A DNA stretch of 64,000 nt from Mycobacterium sp. IS-1264 (GCF_001954195.1 NZ_MBES01000052.1:1-64000); one strand, 5' to 3'. Positions 35,527 to 46,925 are shown, counted from the first letter of the stretch. Program-made: numbers and translations. The notes: a model not told the origin generated them from the letters alone.

Positions 35527-37293
35527 ATGCGGCTGACGAACGTGGCGCACCTGCGGCTGCCCTTCGGGCGACTCTGGGGCTACGACGTGTCGGTGTCTGA
35601 CCTCGGCCGGCAGCTCCCGGTGTCTTTCGACCAGCGCATACACGTCGGTGCGGGCGCACGACCCGGTTCCTGGATGGCTCTGTCCATTCGGTTGCCGGCG
35701 GGGGTGAGCCGCCAATCGTTGGCCGATGCGTGGCTGGGCGTGATCGCCCGCCACGGCACCCTCCGAACGGCATTCACACCCGGGGCGGACGGCGATCCGC
35801 AGCTGCATGAGATCGATGTTCACCCAGGCAAGTGGGTAGAGCACGAGATCACTCCGGGCCAGGCGGTAAACGACGCACTTCGAGTAGTTCTCAATGCGAC
35901 ATGCTCGCCCTACCAGCGGCCCTCACATCGGTTGTGTGTGTTGGAGACTGCCGCCGGATTAACGGTGGTGATCGCTGCTGACCACGCCCATGTGGACATG
36001 TGGTCGATGCTGGTGATTGCCCGGGACCTGTTGTCGATGCTCGCCGACGCGCGGATCGGACGCACGTCGTCGCCGCAGCCACCGCCGGCATTTGTCGTGC
36101 ACACGCAAGCACTGTTGGACCGTCCGGCCGCACCGGAACGCGTGCGCGCGCGATGGGCACAAATCATCAGCGACAGCGGCGGGGTGATGCCACGGTTTCC
36201 GCTGCCGTTGGGTGCGTCCGGGCCGCATCCGGAACGCGTTGAAGTGCGCGACGTGTTCGATGTCGATGACGGCGCCGCGTTCGTCGCGCAGGCACGGGAA
36301 GACGGTGTCTCGACGCTGGCACTCGCTGTGGTCGCCATGACTGCGGTGACCCGCGAGTTGGCCGGGGCGCCGCTGCGCGCGGTCTTCCCCGTGCACAGCC
36401 GATTTGAAGACAAATGGCACGACTCGGTGGGTTGGTTCATCACCAATTCGGTCCTGGAGTCGGCGGTTGCCGAGCCGCACGCCGCGGCCGCCGCCGTCAA
36501 AGAAGCCGTGCAGCTTGGTTCCTGGCCACTGGCCGACGTACTGGCTCCGTGGGGTGGAATGCCCACCGCGCCAGGCATGTTCGCGATTTCCTGGTTGGAC
36601 CAAAGCAGACTTCCGGTGCGCATCGACTCGGTCGGACTCGACGCTCAGTATGTGAGCGCGAGCGTTGACACCGACGGCGTCATGCTCTGGTTCATCCAGG
36701 ACGAGTCCGGGCTACATCTGCGATGCCGCTACCCGGATACCGCGGAGGCACGAACCAACGTCGGGGCGTGGCTGGACCTGTTGGTGGCGCGTCTACAGGC
36801 ACTCGCACAGTCCTCGGTTCGAGGACTGCTGCAGGTAGCGGGCCGTACCTATCGGGTGCAGCGCGCGACGCGCGAACACGTGGGGGTGATCGCCCAGCTG
36901 CTCTCCGACGATGAATTCGGTCAGGATCGCGAAGACGCCGAACTCGAACGCTACGAGGCGGCCTACGACATTGTCGTTCGCAACCGATCCAACTATCTCG
37001 GGGTCGTCCTGGACGGGTCCGATACGGTCGTCGCGACTGTGCAATTGACGATCATCCCCGGCCTTTCCCGCGGCGGCGCCACCCGGCTGCAGATCGAGGG
37101 ATTACGGGTCGCCAAAGCCGAACGCGCACAGGGTCTTGGTACTGCACTTGTCGAGTGGGCGCACAGCTACGGCCGAGCGCGCGGGGCACGGCTGGCGCAG
37201 GTGACCACCGACGAGGCTCGCGAAAGGGCCCGGGCGTTCTATCGCCGGCTCGGGTACCACGCCGCCCACGTCGGGCTGAAATGCACGATCTGA
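35527..37293 (+). CDS. condensation-like acyltransferase fused to a GNAT N-acetyltransferase
   Basis: 588 residues. Residues 1 to about 430 resemble an NRPS condensation / PapA-type acyltransferase. The catalytic motif is DHAHVDM (about residues 152-158), which keeps the active His and Asp of HHxxxDG but has Asp and Met at the flanks. VGWFITNSV near 303 matches a later C-domain motif. Residues about 440-588 are a complete GNAT domain (LQIEGLRVAKAERAQGLGTALVEWA with the acetyl-CoA loop RAQGLGTA, then ARAFYRRLGYH). I know of no well-described protein with this pairing. It could acylate or acetylate a small amine; substrates are unknown. Confidence 0.72.
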   Translation: MRLTNVAHLRLPFGRLWGYDVSVSDLGRQLPVSFDQRIHVGAGARPGSWMALSIRLPAGVSRQSLADAWLGVIARHGTLRTAFTPGADGDPQLHEIDVHPGKWVEHEITPGQAVNDALRVVLNATCSPYQRPSHRLCVLETAAGLTVVIAADHAHVDMWSMLVIARDLLSMLADARIGRTSSPQPPPAFVVHTQALLDRPAAPERVRARWAQIISDSGGVMPRFPLPLGASGPHPERVEVRDVFDVDDGAAFVAQAREDGVSTLALAVVAMTAVTRELAGAPLRAVFPVHSRFEDKWHDSVGWFITNSVLESAVAEPHAAAAAVKEAVQLGSWPLADVLAPWGGMPTAPGMFAISWLDQSRLPVRIDSVGLDAQYVSASVDTDGVMLWFIQDESGLHLRCRYPDTAEARTNVGAWLDLLVARLQALAQSSVRGLLQVAGRTYRVQRATREHVGVIAQLLSDDEFGQDREDAELERYEAAYDIVVRNRSNYLGVVLDGSDTVVATVQLTIIPGLSRGGATRLQIEGLRVAKAERAQGLGTALVEWAHSYGRARGARLAQVTTDEARERARAFYRRLGYHAAHVGLKCTI

Positions 37294-37349
37294 GTCCGGT
37301 TTACTCCAGTGGCGCTCAAGAACCACCTCTGACCTGCTTAAATGCGTTG

Positions 37350-37422
37350 TGCCCCCGGCAGGATTCGAACCTGCGGCCTTCTGCTCCGGAGGCAGACGCT
37401 CTATCCCCTGAGCTACGGGGGC
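37350..37422 (-). tRNA. tRNA-Arg (CCG)
   Basis: 73 bases that fold as a full cloverleaf on the minus strand. Acceptor GCCCCCG/CGGGGGC, D stem GCTC/GAGC, anticodon stem TCTGC/GCAGA with loop CTCCGGA giving anticodon CCG, T stem GCAGG/CCTGC with TTCGAAT, and discriminator A. CCA is not encoded. It reads CGG arginine codons. It is transcribed away from argS, which lies about 900 bases to the right. Confidence 0.97.
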
Positions 37423-37475
37423 GCAAAACGCGATGCTGCGCCATCGGGCCCAGCCAGAGTAACGCATGGACGTGA
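37423..37475 (-). promoter_or_regulatory. tRNA-Arg promoter region (copy A of a repeat)
   Basis: Bases just upstream of the tRNA on the minus strand. Read in the direction of transcription they contain tactct as a possible -10. The block is similar, with about 70-75 percent matching bases by eye, to 38216-38272, including gcgccat-gggccc and taacgcatgg. Confidence 0.5.
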
Positions 37476-37496
37476 CGGCCGTGACGATGCCACAGA

Positions 37497-37727
37497 TCAA
37501 GAGGCCCGCGCCTGCGCACTCGGGCGCAGCGCCCCGGGTGATCGCCCGGTGTGTTTCTTCACCAGTCGGTGCAGAGTCGCCGGATCGGCCAACCCCACCG
37601 CGGCGGCGATCTCCTCGAATGGCATGCGGGTGGTGCGCAACAGATGTAGCGAGCGTTCGAGGCGAACCCGCTGCACCAGCTGCAACGGACTGAGGCCCAC
37701 GGCGTTTCGCGTCCGGCGCACTCTTCG
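37497..37727 (-). pseudogene. C-terminal HTH remnant of an AraC-family regulator
   Basis: The encoded stretch NAVGLSPLQLVQRVRLERSL and EEIAAAVGLADPATLHRLVK followed by GRSPGALRPS is an AraC/GlxA-type second helix-turn-helix. The first HTH is degraded (RRVRRTR where a full repeat is expected) and the N-terminal sensor domain is missing. The open frame extends to 37817 but has no domain there. I read it as a fragment; a small functional HTH protein is possible but unlikely. Confidence 0.6.
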
Positions 37728-37806
37728 AGCGGCTACGGTCGATCCTGCACGGAAAAATCTTCCATTCGGACTTACTGGCCTCGGCGAGGGTGTAATTACT
37801 GTGAGC

Positions 37807-38148
37807 ATGCGTTTCATCTATGTTGGTGCGGCGGTCGGTATGGCCATCGCCGCCCCGGTCATGGCATCGGTTGTGCTGAATGGGCCGTCCGCTCGCGCTG
37901 ACAACCGCGCTTCCCAGACCTATTACGAGGGTTGCATGTTAGGTATTCCGGGCACCGCGGGGCGGCAAATCGAAGTGAATAGGCTCTGGTTCGTGATGCG
38001 GCAGGATCTCAATTCCGGTGTTCCCAACGAGGCATTTCAGAAGGCGGAAATTCAAAAGATACAGCAGATGGGATTCGACCAGGACGTTGCTGAAAATGCC
38101 GTGCGTTGTTTTTATTTCAGCACCCCTTATTTAGACGACAACCCATAG
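37807..38148 (+). CDS. small secreted protein
   Basis: 113 residues from ATG 37807 (GTG 37801 adds two residues). Signal peptide MRFIYVGAAVGMAIAAPVMA, likely cut near ARA-DN at 33. The mature part has two cysteines (EGCMLGI and VRCFYFS) and ends with FDQDVAENAVRCFYF, a DUF732-like layout of small exported helical proteins in mycobacteria. Function unknown. Local base use is more AT-rich than its neighbours (for example gaaattcaaaagatacag), and it lies between two copies of the tRNA-promoter repeat, suggesting later arrival. Confidence 0.68.
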   Translation: MRFIYVGAAVGMAIAAPVMASVVLNGPSARADNRASQTYYEGCMLGIPGTAGRQIEVNRLWFVMRQDLNSGVPNEAFQKAEIQKIQQMGFDQDVAENAVRCFYFSTPYLDDNP

Positions 38149-38215
38149 GACAGGACCTGGGCGCTGCCATGCTGGGTAATCCTAGTTAGTGACTACCTAA
38201 GCAAGGTCATGAAAT

Positions 38216-38272
38216 CGGGGGGCGCGACAACACAGTCGTTGCGCCATTGGGCCCCGACAGACTAACGCATGG
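38216..38272 (-). repeat. second copy of the tRNA-Arg promoter region (copy B)
   Basis: Similar to 37416-37470, including gcgccattgggcccc, actaacgcatgg and the ggggggcgc that corresponds to the first bases of the tRNA. Similarity stops at the tRNA 5' end, so no second tRNA is present. It could be an orphan promoter firing leftward, or a scar of the event that brought the AraC fragment and secreted gene between the tRNA and argS. Confidence 0.5.
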
Positions 38273-38323
38273 CGGTGGCGGCGCCGCCACCGTAATGGAT
38301 TCGGGCGTAGGGACTGAAGCCCA

Positions 38324-38329
38324 TAGGAT
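38324..38329 (+). promoter_or_regulatory. -10 element of argS, likely leaderless
   Basis: taggat ends 8 bases before GTG 38338 and no ribosome site is present, so transcription probably starts at or next to the GTG. Confidence 0.5.
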
Positions 38330-38337
38330 GGACGTTC

Positions 38338-39990
38338 GTGACCCCCGCTGACCTGGCTGAGCTGCTCAAAACCACCGCTGCTGCGGTGCTTGCCGAGCGC
38401 GGGCTGGATGCTGCCGTTTTAACGCAGCCGGTCACCGTGGAGCGGCCCCGCAACCCCGAGCACGGCGACTATGCCAGCAACCTGGCCATGCAGCTGGGCA
38501 AGAAAGTCGGCGCTAATCCGCGTGAGCTGGCCGGATGGCTCGCCCAAGCGCTGGCCCAGGCCGACGGCATCGCCTCGGCCGAAGTCGCCGGGCCGGGCTT
38601 CATCAACCTGCGCCTAGAGGCGTCCGCCCAGGCCAAGGTCGTCAACGACGTGCTTGACGCCGGGGACCACTACGGCCATTCCGGGGCCCAGGCCACCCAC
38701 AAGGTCAACCTGGAATTCGTCTCGGCCAACCCGACCGGTCCCATCCACATCGGCGGCACCCGCTGGGCCGCCGTCGGCGACGCGCTTGGCCGGCTGCTGT
38801 CCACGCAGGGCGCCGACGTCGTGCGCGAATACTATTTCAACGACCACGGCGCCCAGATCGACCGCTTCGCCAGCTCGCTGATCGCCGCGGCCAAAGGCGA
38901 ACCGGCCCCGGCCGATGGCTACGCCGGCACCTACATCACCGACATCGCCGCGCAGGTATTACAGCAGGCGCCCGACGCGCTGAACCTGCCCGAACCGGAC
39001 ATGCGCGAGACTTTCCGCGCGATCGGCGTCGACTTGATGTTCACCCACATCAAAAAGTCGTTGCACGAGTTCGGCACCGACTTCGACGTCTACACCCACG
39101 AAGACTCGATGCACACCAGCGGCCGAGTCGACCAGGCCATCGCCAGTCTGCGCGAGACCGGCAACATCTACGAGAAGGACGGCGCAACCTGGTTGCGCAC
39201 CAGTGCTTTTGGTGACGACAAGGACAGGGTCGTGATCAAGAGCGACGGCAAGCCGGCCTATATCGCCGGCGACATCGCCTACTACTTGGACAAGAGGCGG
39301 CGCGGCTTCGACCTGTGCATCTACATGCTCGGCGCCGATCACCACGGATACATCGCCCGGCTCAAAGCAGTGGCCGCCGCCTTCGGCGACGACCCGGCCA
39401 CGGTCGAGGTGCTCATCGGGCAGATGGTCAACCTGGTCCGCGACGGCCAGCCGATCCGGATGAGCAAGCGGGCCGGAACGGTGATCACGCTCGACGACCT
39501 CGTCGAGGCCATCGGGGTCGACGCCGCGCGCTACAGCCTGATCCGCTCGTCGGTGGACACGCCGATCGACATCGACCTGGCGCTGTGGTCCTCGGCATCG
39601 AATGAAAACCCGGTCTATTACGTGCAATACGCGCATGCCCGGCTTTCCGCGCTGGCCCGCAACGCCGCCGAACTGGGCCTGATCCCCGACACCGCGCACC
39701 TCGAGCTGCTCAGCCACGACAAGGAGGGCGCGCTGCTGCGCACCATCGGCGAATTCCCGCGGGTACTCAACACGGCGGCCTCCCTGCGCGAACCCCACCG
39801 CATATGCCGTTACCTAGAAGACCTTGCCGGCGACTACCACCGGTTCTACGACTCGTGCCGGGTGTTGCCGCAGGGCGACGAACAGCCCACCGACCTGCAC
39901 ACCGCGCGGCTGGCGCTGTGCCAGGCCGCTCGCCAGGTCATCGCCAACGGGCTGGCGATCCTCGGAGTCACCGCCCCGGAGCGAATGTGA
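38338..39990 (+). CDS. argS: arginyl-tRNA synthetase
   Basis: A 550-residue class I aminoacyl-tRNA synthetase. An N-terminal Arg-S additional domain (about 1-110), the HIGH-type motif HIGGTR (about 137-142) and the KMSKS-type MSKRAGT (about 379-385), then a DALR anticodon-binding domain ending [10 protein letters not shown]. It charges tRNA-Arg. GTG 38338 gives [11 protein letters not shown]. The stop overlaps the lysA GTG (GTGA). Counterpart of Rv1292. Confidence 0.95.
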   Translation: MTPADLAELLKTTAAAVLAERGLDAAVLTQPVTVERPRNPEHGDYASNLAMQLGKKVGANPRELAGWLAQALAQADGIASAEVAGPGFINLRLEASAQAKVVNDVLDAGDHYGHSGAQATHKVNLEFVSANPTGPIHIGGTRWAAVGDALGRLLSTQGADVVREYYFNDHGAQIDRFASSLIAAAKGEPAPADGYAGTYITDIAAQVLQQAPDALNLPEPDMRETFRAIGVDLMFTHIKKSLHEFGTDFDVYTHEDSMHTSGRVDQAIASLRETGNIYEKDGATWLRTSAFGDDKDRVVIKSDGKPAYIAGDIAYYLDKRRRGFDLCIYMLGADHHGYIARLKAVAAAFGDDPATVEVLIGQMVNLVRDGQPIRMSKRAGTVITLDDLVEAIGVDAARYSLIRSSVDTPIDIDLALWSSASNENPVYYVQYAHARLSALARNAAELGLIPDTAHLELLSHDKEGALLRTIGEFPRVLNTAASLREPHRICRYLEDLAGDYHRFYDSCRVLPQGDEQPTDLHTARLALCQAARQVIANGLAILGVTAPERM

Positions 39991-41414
39991 ACGTCCATCC
40001 CGCCGGTCCCCGGCACGCCGAAGAGACCCGGCACACCGAGAGTCCGCCGCGGCCGCAATCCGCCGAGGAGCTGCTGCGGTTGGCGCCGAATGTGTGGCCG
40101 CGCAACACAGCTCGCGACGACGCCGGTATCGCCAGCATCGCCGGCGTTCCCCTGACCGACCTCGCCCAGGAGTACGGAACGCCGCTGTTCGTCATCGACG
40201 AGGACGACTTCCGCTCGCGCTGCCGAGAAATCGCGTCGGCCTTCGGCGGCGGCCACAACGTCCACTACGCCGCCAAGGCTTTCTTGTGCAGCGAGGTCGC
40301 CCGCTGGATCGACGAGGAAGGCCTCTCGCTCGACGTGTGCACCGGCGGGGAGCTGGCGGTGGCACTGCACGCCGATTTCCCGCCGGAGCGGATCACCTTC
40401 CACGGCAACAACAAATCGGTCGCGGAGCTGACCGCCGCGGTGAAAGCCGGTGTGGGCCATGTCGTTTTGGACTCGATGACCGAAATCGAGCGCCTGGAGT
40501 CGATCGCGGCCGAGGCCGGTGTCGTCCAGGACGTCTTCGTTCGGCTCACCGTCGGCGTCGAAGCCCACACCCACGAGTTCATCTCCACCGCGCACGAGGA
40601 CCAGAAGTTCGGCCTGTCGGTGGCGAGCGGCGCGGCGCTGGCGGCGGTGGGCCGGGTGTTCGACGCCGATCACCTGCGACTGGTCGGGTTGCACAGCCAT
40701 ATCGGTTCGCAGATCTTCGACGTCGCCGGCTTCGAACTGGCCGCGCACCGCGTCATCGGCCTGCTGCACGAGATTGTCGACCAATTCGGGGTCGACAAGA
40801 CCGCGCAGATCTCGACGGTGGATCTGGGTGGCGGCCTGGGTATTTCGTACCTGGCCTCCGACGATCCGCCGCCGATGGCCGAACTCGCGGCCAAGTTGAG
40901 CGCCGTCGTCAGCAACGAGTCGGCGGCGGTCGGGCTGCCCGCGCCTCGGCTGGTCGTCGAGCCCGGCCGCGCCATCGCCGGACCGGGCACCATCACCTTG
41001 TACGAGGTCGGCACCGTCAAGGACGTCGACGTGAGCGCCACGGCGAACCGGCGCTACGTCAGCGTCGACGGCGGCATGAGCGACAACATCCGCACGGCGC
41101 TCTATGACGCGCAATACGATGTCCGGCTGGTCTCGCGGGCCAGCGATACGCCGGCGGCGCTGGCCCGCATCGTCGGAAAGCACTGCGAGACCGGTGATAT
41201 CGTCGTGCGCGACGCTTGGGTGCCCGGCGACCTGCGCCCCGGCGACTTGCTGGGAGTGGCGGCCACCGGCGCCTACTGCTATTCGCTCTCGAGTCGTTAC
41301 AACATGATCGGCCGGCCCGCCGTGGTCGCCGTGCGTGCGGGGCGGTCCCGTCTGATCCTGCGCCGCGAGACGGTCGACGATCTGCTGAGTTTGGAGGTGA
41401 ACCGTGCCCGGTGA
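39987..41414 (+). CDS. lysA: diaminopimelate decarboxylase
   Basis: 475 residues from GTG 39987 in a GTGA overlap with argS. The conserved enzyme begins only at about residue 28 ([14 protein letters not shown]). The first 27 residues are extra compared with the 447-residue M. tuberculosis protein, so a later start is possible. PLP Lys97 is in HYAAKAFLC. Other landmarks are [32 protein letters not shown] and CYSLSSRYN. It makes L-lysine from meso-diaminopimelate, the last step of lysine synthesis. The end overlaps hom by 11 bases. Confidence 0.93.
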   Translation: MNVHPAGPRHAEETRHTESPPRPQSAEELLRLAPNVWPRNTARDDAGIASIAGVPLTDLAQEYGTPLFVIDEDDFRSRCREIASAFGGGHNVHYAAKAFLCSEVARWIDEEGLSLDVCTGGELAVALHADFPPERITFHGNNKSVAELTAAVKAGVGHVVLDSMTEIERLESIAAEAGVVQDVFVRLTVGVEAHTHEFISTAHEDQKFGLSVASGAALAAVGRVFDADHLRLVGLHSHIGSQIFDVAGFELAAHRVIGLLHEIVDQFGVDKTAQISTVDLGGGLGISYLASDDPPPMAELAAKLSAVVSNESAAVGLPAPRLVVEPGRAIAGPGTITLYEVGTVKDVDVSATANRRYVSVDGGMSDNIRTALYDAQYDVRLVSRASDTPAALARIVGKHCETGDIVVRDAWVPGDLRPGDLLGVAATGAYCYSLSSRYNMIGRPAVVAVRAGRSRLILRRETVDDLLSLEVNRAR

Positions 41415-42729
41415 CGAAAAGCCGGTCGGCGTGGCGGTACTGGGTTTGGGCAACGTCGGTAGCGAGGTTGTCCGGATCATCGAGGACAGCGCGCAGGACC
41501 TCGCAGCTCGCGTCGGTGCACCCGTGGTGCTCCGCGGCGTCGGAGTGCGCCGCGTCGCCGACGATCGCGGCGTCCCGATCGAGCTGCTGACCGACAACGT
41601 CGAAGAGCTCGTCTCGCGCAAGGACGTCGACATCGTCGTGGAATTGATGGGGCCGGTGGAGCCGTCCCGTAAGGCGATCCTGTGCGCCCTCGAACACGGC
41701 AAGTCCGTCGTCACGGCGAACAAGGCGTTGCTGTCCACCTCCACCGGGGAATTGGCGCAGGCCGCTGAAAGCGCGCACGTCGACCTGTATTTCGAGGCGG
41801 CGGTCGCGGGCGCAATCCCGGTCATCCGCCCGCTCACCCAATCACTGGCGGGCGACACGGTGCACCGGGTGGCCGGCATCGTCAATGGCACCACGAACTA
41901 CATCCTCTCGGAGATGGACAGCACCGGTGCCGACTACGAGAGCGCGCTGGCCGACGCGAGCGCGCTGGGCTACGCCGAGGCCGACCCCACCGCCGACGTC
42001 GAGGGCTACGACGCCGCGGCCAAGGCCGCGATTCTGGCATCCATCGCCTTCCACACCCGGGTGACCGCCGACGACGTCTACCGCGAAGGCATCACGGAGA
42101 TCACCCCGGCCGACTTCGTGTCCGCACGGTCCCTGGGCTGCAACATCAAGCTGCTGTCCATCTGTGAGCGCATCACGGGTGACGATGGCCAGCAACGGGT
42201 TTCGGCCCGCGTCTACCCGGCGCTGGTGCCCATGTCGCATCCCCTGGCCACGGTCAACGGGGCATTCAACGCCGTTGTCGTCGAGGCCGAGGCCGCGGGG
42301 CGGCTGATGTTCTATGGCCAGGGGGCCGGGGGAGCGCCCACCGCATCGGCGGTGACCGGTGACTTGGTGATGGCCGCCCGCAACCGGGTGTTGGGCAGCC
42401 GTGGCCCGAGAGAGTCGAGGTATGCCCAACTGCCCATCGCACCAATGGGTTTCATCAATACCCGCTATTACGTCAGCATGAACGTCGCCGACAAGCCCGG
42501 CGTCTTGTCCTCGGTGGCGGCGGAATTCGCCAAGCGCGAGGTGAGCATCGCCGAGGTCCGCCAGGAAGGCGTGGTCGACGACGGCGGGCGACGGGTGGGA
42601 GCCCGGATCGTGGTGGTCACCCACACCGCCACCGACGCCGCGCTTTCCGAAACCGTCGATGCCCTCGCCGATTTGGACTCTGTGCACGGCGTGGCGAGCG
42701 TGCTGCGACTGGAAGGGACCAGCCTATGA
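41404..42729 (+). CDS. hom: homoserine dehydrogenase
   Basis: 441 residues from GTG 41404 with ggaggtga upstream. NAD(P)-binding [11 protein letters not shown] (about residues 12-22), catalytic region [26 protein letters not shown], and a C-terminal ACT domain (about 355-441, [20 protein letters not shown]). The ACT domain usually gives threonine feedback control. It reduces aspartate semialdehyde to homoserine. Called thrA in M. tuberculosis (Rv1294). Stop and thrC start overlap in ATGA. Confidence 0.95.
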   Translation: MPGDEKPVGVAVLGLGNVGSEVVRIIEDSAQDLAARVGAPVVLRGVGVRRVADDRGVPIELLTDNVEELVSRKDVDIVVELMGPVEPSRKAILCALEHGKSVVTANKALLSTSTGELAQAAESAHVDLYFEAAVAGAIPVIRPLTQSLAGDTVHRVAGIVNGTTNYILSEMDSTGADYESALADASALGYAEADPTADVEGYDAAAKAAILASIAFHTRVTADDVYREGITEITPADFVSARSLGCNIKLLSICERITGDDGQQRVSARVYPALVPMSHPLATVNGAFNAVVVEAEAAGRLMFYGQGAGGAPTASAVTGDLVMAARNRVLGSRGPRESRYAQLPIAPMGFINTRYYVSMNVADKPGVLSSVAAEFAKREVSIAEVRQEGVVDDGGRRVGARIVVVTHTATDAALSETVDALADLDSVHGVASVLRLEGTSL

Positions 42730-43817
42730 GCGCCCCCCGGGCGACCCCGACGGCCACGCACCAGCCGTGGCCGGGCGTGATCGCGGCATACCGCGACCGG
42801 TTACCGGTCGGCGACGATTGGACGCCGGTCACGCTGCTCGAGGGCGGCACCCCGCTGATCGCCGCGACCCGGCTGTCGGAAAAGACCGGCTGCACGGTCC
42901 ATCTCAAGGTCGAGGGCCTCAATCCCACCGGCTCCTTCAAGGACCGGGGCATGACGATGGCCGTCACCGACGCGTTGGCCCGCGGCCAGCAGGCGGTGTT
43001 GTGCGCGTCGACGGGAAACACCTCGGCCTCGGCGGCGGCATATGCCGCGCGCGCCGGGATCACGTGCGCGGTGCTGATACCGCAGGGCAAGATCGCGATG
43101 GGCAAGCTGGCGCAGGCGGTCATGCACGGCGCCAAGATCATCCAGATCGACGGCAACTTCGACGACTGCCTGGAACTCGCCCGCAAGATGGCCGCCGACT
43201 TCCCGACCATCTCGTTGGTGAACTCGGTGAACCCGGTGCGCATCGAGGGTCAGAAGACGGCGGCCTTCGAAATCGTCGACGCACTGGGCGCAGCACCGGA
43301 CATACACGCCCTTCCCGTCGGCAACGCCGGCAACATCACCGCGTACTGGAAGGGCTACACCGAGTATCACCAAGCGGGTGTGATCGACAAGCTGCCCCGC
43401 ATGCTGGGCACCCAGGCCGCCGGCGCGGCGCCGTTGGTATTGGGTGAACCGGTCAGCCACCCCGAAACCATTGCCACCGCAATCCGCATCGGCGCACCGG
43501 CGTCGTGGACCGCCGCGGTTGCGGCGCAGCAGCAATCCAACGGGCGGTTCCTGGCCGCCACCGACGAGGAGATTCTCGCGGCGTATCACCTGGTCGCCAG
43601 CTGCGAAGGCGTCTTCGTCGAGCCGGCCTCCGCCGCCAGCATCGCGGGGCTACTCAAGGCCATCGACGACGGTTGGGTCGCCCGCGGGTCGACGGTGGTG
43701 TGTACGGTGACCGGCAATGGCCTCAAGGATCCCGACACGGCGCTGCGGGACATGCCGAGCGTGTCCGCCTTGCCCGTCGATCCCGTGCTCGTCGTCGAGA
43801 AGTTGGGGCTGGCCTAG
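42726..43817 (+). CDS. thrC: threonine synthase
   Basis: 363 residues, ATG in a 4-base overlap with hom. PLP-binding Lys72 in GSFKDRGM, phosphate-binding [19 protein letters not shown], and [13 protein letters not shown]. It converts O-phosphohomoserine to L-threonine. Counterpart of Rv1295. The next gene, thrB, starts about 14 bases after the stop. Confidence 0.95.
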   Translation: MSAPRATPTATHQPWPGVIAAYRDRLPVGDDWTPVTLLEGGTPLIAATRLSEKTGCTVHLKVEGLNPTGSFKDRGMTMAVTDALARGQQAVLCASTGNTSASAAAYAARAGITCAVLIPQGKIAMGKLAQAVMHGAKIIQIDGNFDDCLELARKMAADFPTISLVNSVNPVRIEGQKTAAFEIVDALGAAPDIHALPVGNAGNITAYWKGYTEYHQAGVIDKLPRMLGTQAAGAAPLVLGEPVSHPETIATAIRIGAPASWTAAVAAQQQSNGRFLAATDEEILAAYHLVASCEGVFVEPASAASIAGLLKAIDDGWVARGSTVVCTVTGNGLKDPDTALRDMPSVSALPVDPVLVVEKLGLA

Positions 43818-43824
43818 TGGTTAA

Positions 43825-44778
<954 letters not shown>

Positions 44779-45044
44779 TCCACAGCGTGGCCGGAGGGTT
44801 TGCTTGCTTCCGACAGGGATGCGGGTTATCCTCGGAGCCGTCCAGCAATCGCAGGATCTGCATCTGCATACATACTGCCTTGCCGCTAGGACAACACCAA
44901 TTCTTCTCGTGAACGAGGTTCGCCGCTTACTCCGCCGATCAAGGCGATCACCGTTGCAGAGTCGATGATTGGTCGCACTCGGCAATTTGGCTGAATGCAA
45001 CGAACCCCCATATCACGTGATCAACGGGGGAAGAAAGGAAATCC
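44779..45044 (+). promoter_or_regulatory. long leader region of rho
   Basis: 266 bases without a gene between thrB and rho. A gggttatcct stretch near 44822 is a plausible -10. The remaining about 210 bases would be an untranslated leader that ends in the ribosome site aagaaaggaaatcc. Long leaders are common in rho genes and are used for autoregulation; I see no specific motif that proves it here. Confidence 0.35.
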
Positions 45045-46901
45045 GTGACCGATACGGACCTGTTCACGGCGAGCGAAAGTACCGATGGCAGTCAGCCGTC
45101 GAATCCCGTGAACACAGACACGCCAGACGCCAAAAGCGAAGTCCCGGTTGGCTCCCTGTCCACCATGGTGCTACCCGAGCTGCGCGCGCTGGCTAACCGT
45201 GCCGGCGTCAAGGGGACGTCAGGCATGCGCAAAAACGAACTAATTGCAGCGATTCAGGAAATCAGGGGACAGGCCAACGGTGCGTCGGCCCCCACTGCCT
45301 CTCCTGACGCCGCCGACAAATCCGACACGACAACTGTCGAAGCGCCTGTCGCCGAAGGGGAACCCCAAGGGGAACAGAACGATTCGGCGACCGACGGCCC
45401 GCGCCGGGAACGGCGCGCCGCGACCCGTGACGCAGGATCGGGCACCCGCACCGCCGACGAGGCGGATCGCGAGGGCGTCCGCGACAGCAAGACCTCCGGC
45501 GAGGCCGAGAAGTCTGGCGAGGCCGACAAGCGTCAAGGGGGCCGACAGGACACCAAGACCGACGAGCGGGGGCAGGACGCCGGCGGCGACCAGCAAGCGT
45601 CGGGCGGCCAGCAGAATCGCGGCGGCTCGAACCAGCAAGACGACGACGGCGAGGGGCGTCAGGGCCGGCGGGGACGCCGGTTCCGCGAGCGCGACCGCCG
45701 GCGCCGCGGTGAACGAGGTGGCGACGGCGCCGACGCCGAACTGCGCGAGGACGACGTCGTTCAGCCGGTGGCCGGCATCCTTGACGTCCTCGACAATTAC
45801 GCGTTCGTCCGCACCTCCGGCTACCTCGCCGGTCCGCACGACGTCTACGTCTCCATGAACATGGTCCGCAAGAACGGCCTGCGCCGCGGCGACGCGGTGA
45901 CAGGCGCGGTTCGGGTGCCCCGCGAAGGCGAGCAGCCCAACCAGCGCCAGAAGTTCAACCCGCTGGTCCGCCTCGACACCATCAACGGCGGATCCGTCGA
46001 AGACGCCAAGAAGCGGCCCGATTTCTCCAAGCTGACGCCGTTGTACCCCAACCAGCGGCTGCGTCTGGAAACCACCCCGGACCGGCTCACCACCCGCGTC
46101 ATCGACCTGATCATGCCGATCGGCAAGGGGCAGCGCGCGCTGATCGTGTCGCCGCCCAAGGCCGGTAAGACGACGATCCTGCAGGACATCGCCAACGCGA
46201 TCACCAAGAACAACCCGGAATGCCACCTCATGGTCGTGCTCGTCGACGAGCGGCCGGAGGAGGTCACCGACATGCAGCGCTCGGTCAAGGGCGAGGTCAT
46301 CGCGTCGACGTTCGACCGGCCGCCTTCGGACCACACCTCGGTCGCCGAGCTGGCGATCGAGCGTGCCAAGCGGCTCGTCGAGCAGGGCAAGGACGTCGTC
46401 GTGCTGCTGGACTCGATCACCCGCCTGGGGCGCGCTTACAACAACGCATCGCCCGCGTCGGGCCGCATCCTGTCCGGTGGTGTCGACTCCACCGCGCTGT
46501 ATCCGCCCAAGCGCTTCCTGGGCGCCGCGCGCAACATCGAGGAAGGCGGGTCGCTGACCATCATCGCCACCGCGATGGTCGAGACGGGGTCCACCGGTGA
46601 CACGGTCATCTTCGAGGAGTTCAAGGGCACCGGTAACGCCGAGCTCAAGCTGGACCGCAAGATCTCCGAACGCCGTGTCTTCCCCGCGGTCGACGTGAAC
46701 CCGTCGGGCACCCGAAAGGACGAGCTGTTGCTCTCGCCCGACGAGTTCGGCATTGTGCACAAGCTTCGCCGCGTGCTGTCGGGGCTGGATTCCCACCAGG
46801 CCATCGATTTGCTGATGTCGCAGCTGCGCAAGACGAAGACCAACTACGAGTTCCTGGTTCAGGTGTCCAAGACGACGCCTGGATCCATGGATACCGACTA
46901 G
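45045..46901 (+). CDS. rho: transcription termination factor Rho
   Basis: 618 residues from GTG 45045. An N-terminal Rho_N helical domain (LSTMVLPELRALANRAGVKG) is followed by a long Asp/Arg/Gly/Gln-rich insert (about 85-230), typical of actinobacterial Rho, then the RNA-binding cold-shock domain and the ATPase with Walker A SPPKAGKT (about 366-373), VVLVDERPEEVTDM and the Q/R loops. A hexameric helicase that ends transcripts. Counterpart of Rv1297. Ribosome site aaagga upstream. Confidence 0.96.
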   Translation: MTDTDLFTASESTDGSQPSNPVNTDTPDAKSEVPVGSLSTMVLPELRALANRAGVKGTSGMRKNELIAAIQEIRGQANGASAPTASPDAADKSDTTTVEAPVAEGEPQGEQNDSATDGPRRERRAATRDAGSGTRTADEADREGVRDSKTSGEAEKSGEADKRQGGRQDTKTDERGQDAGGDQQASGGQQNRGGSNQQDDDGEGRQGRRGRRFRERDRRRRGERGGDGADAELREDDVVQPVAGILDVLDNYAFVRTSGYLAGPHDVYVSMNMVRKNGLRRGDAVTGAVRVPREGEQPNQRQKFNPLVRLDTINGGSVEDAKKRPDFSKLTPLYPNQRLRLETTPDRLTTRVIDLIMPIGKGQRALIVSPPKAGKTTILQDIANAITKNNPECHLMVVLVDERPEEVTDMQRSVKGEVIASTFDRPPSDHTSVAELAIERAKRLVEQGKDVVVLLDSITRLGRAYNNASPASGRILSGGVDSTALYPPKRFLGAARNIEEGGSLTIIATAMVETGSTGDTVIFEEFKGTGNAELKLDRKISERRVFPAVDVNPSGTRKDELLLSPDEFGIVHKLRRVLSGLDSHQAIDLLMSQLRKTKTNYEFLVQVSKTTPGSMDTD

Positions 46902-46925
46902 CGGGCAGCTCGCGCGAGGCCGGCC

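Noticed and set aside
38216..38272. A second tRNA gene
   Set aside because: Only the upstream region of tRNA-Arg is repeated; no cloverleaf can be formed.
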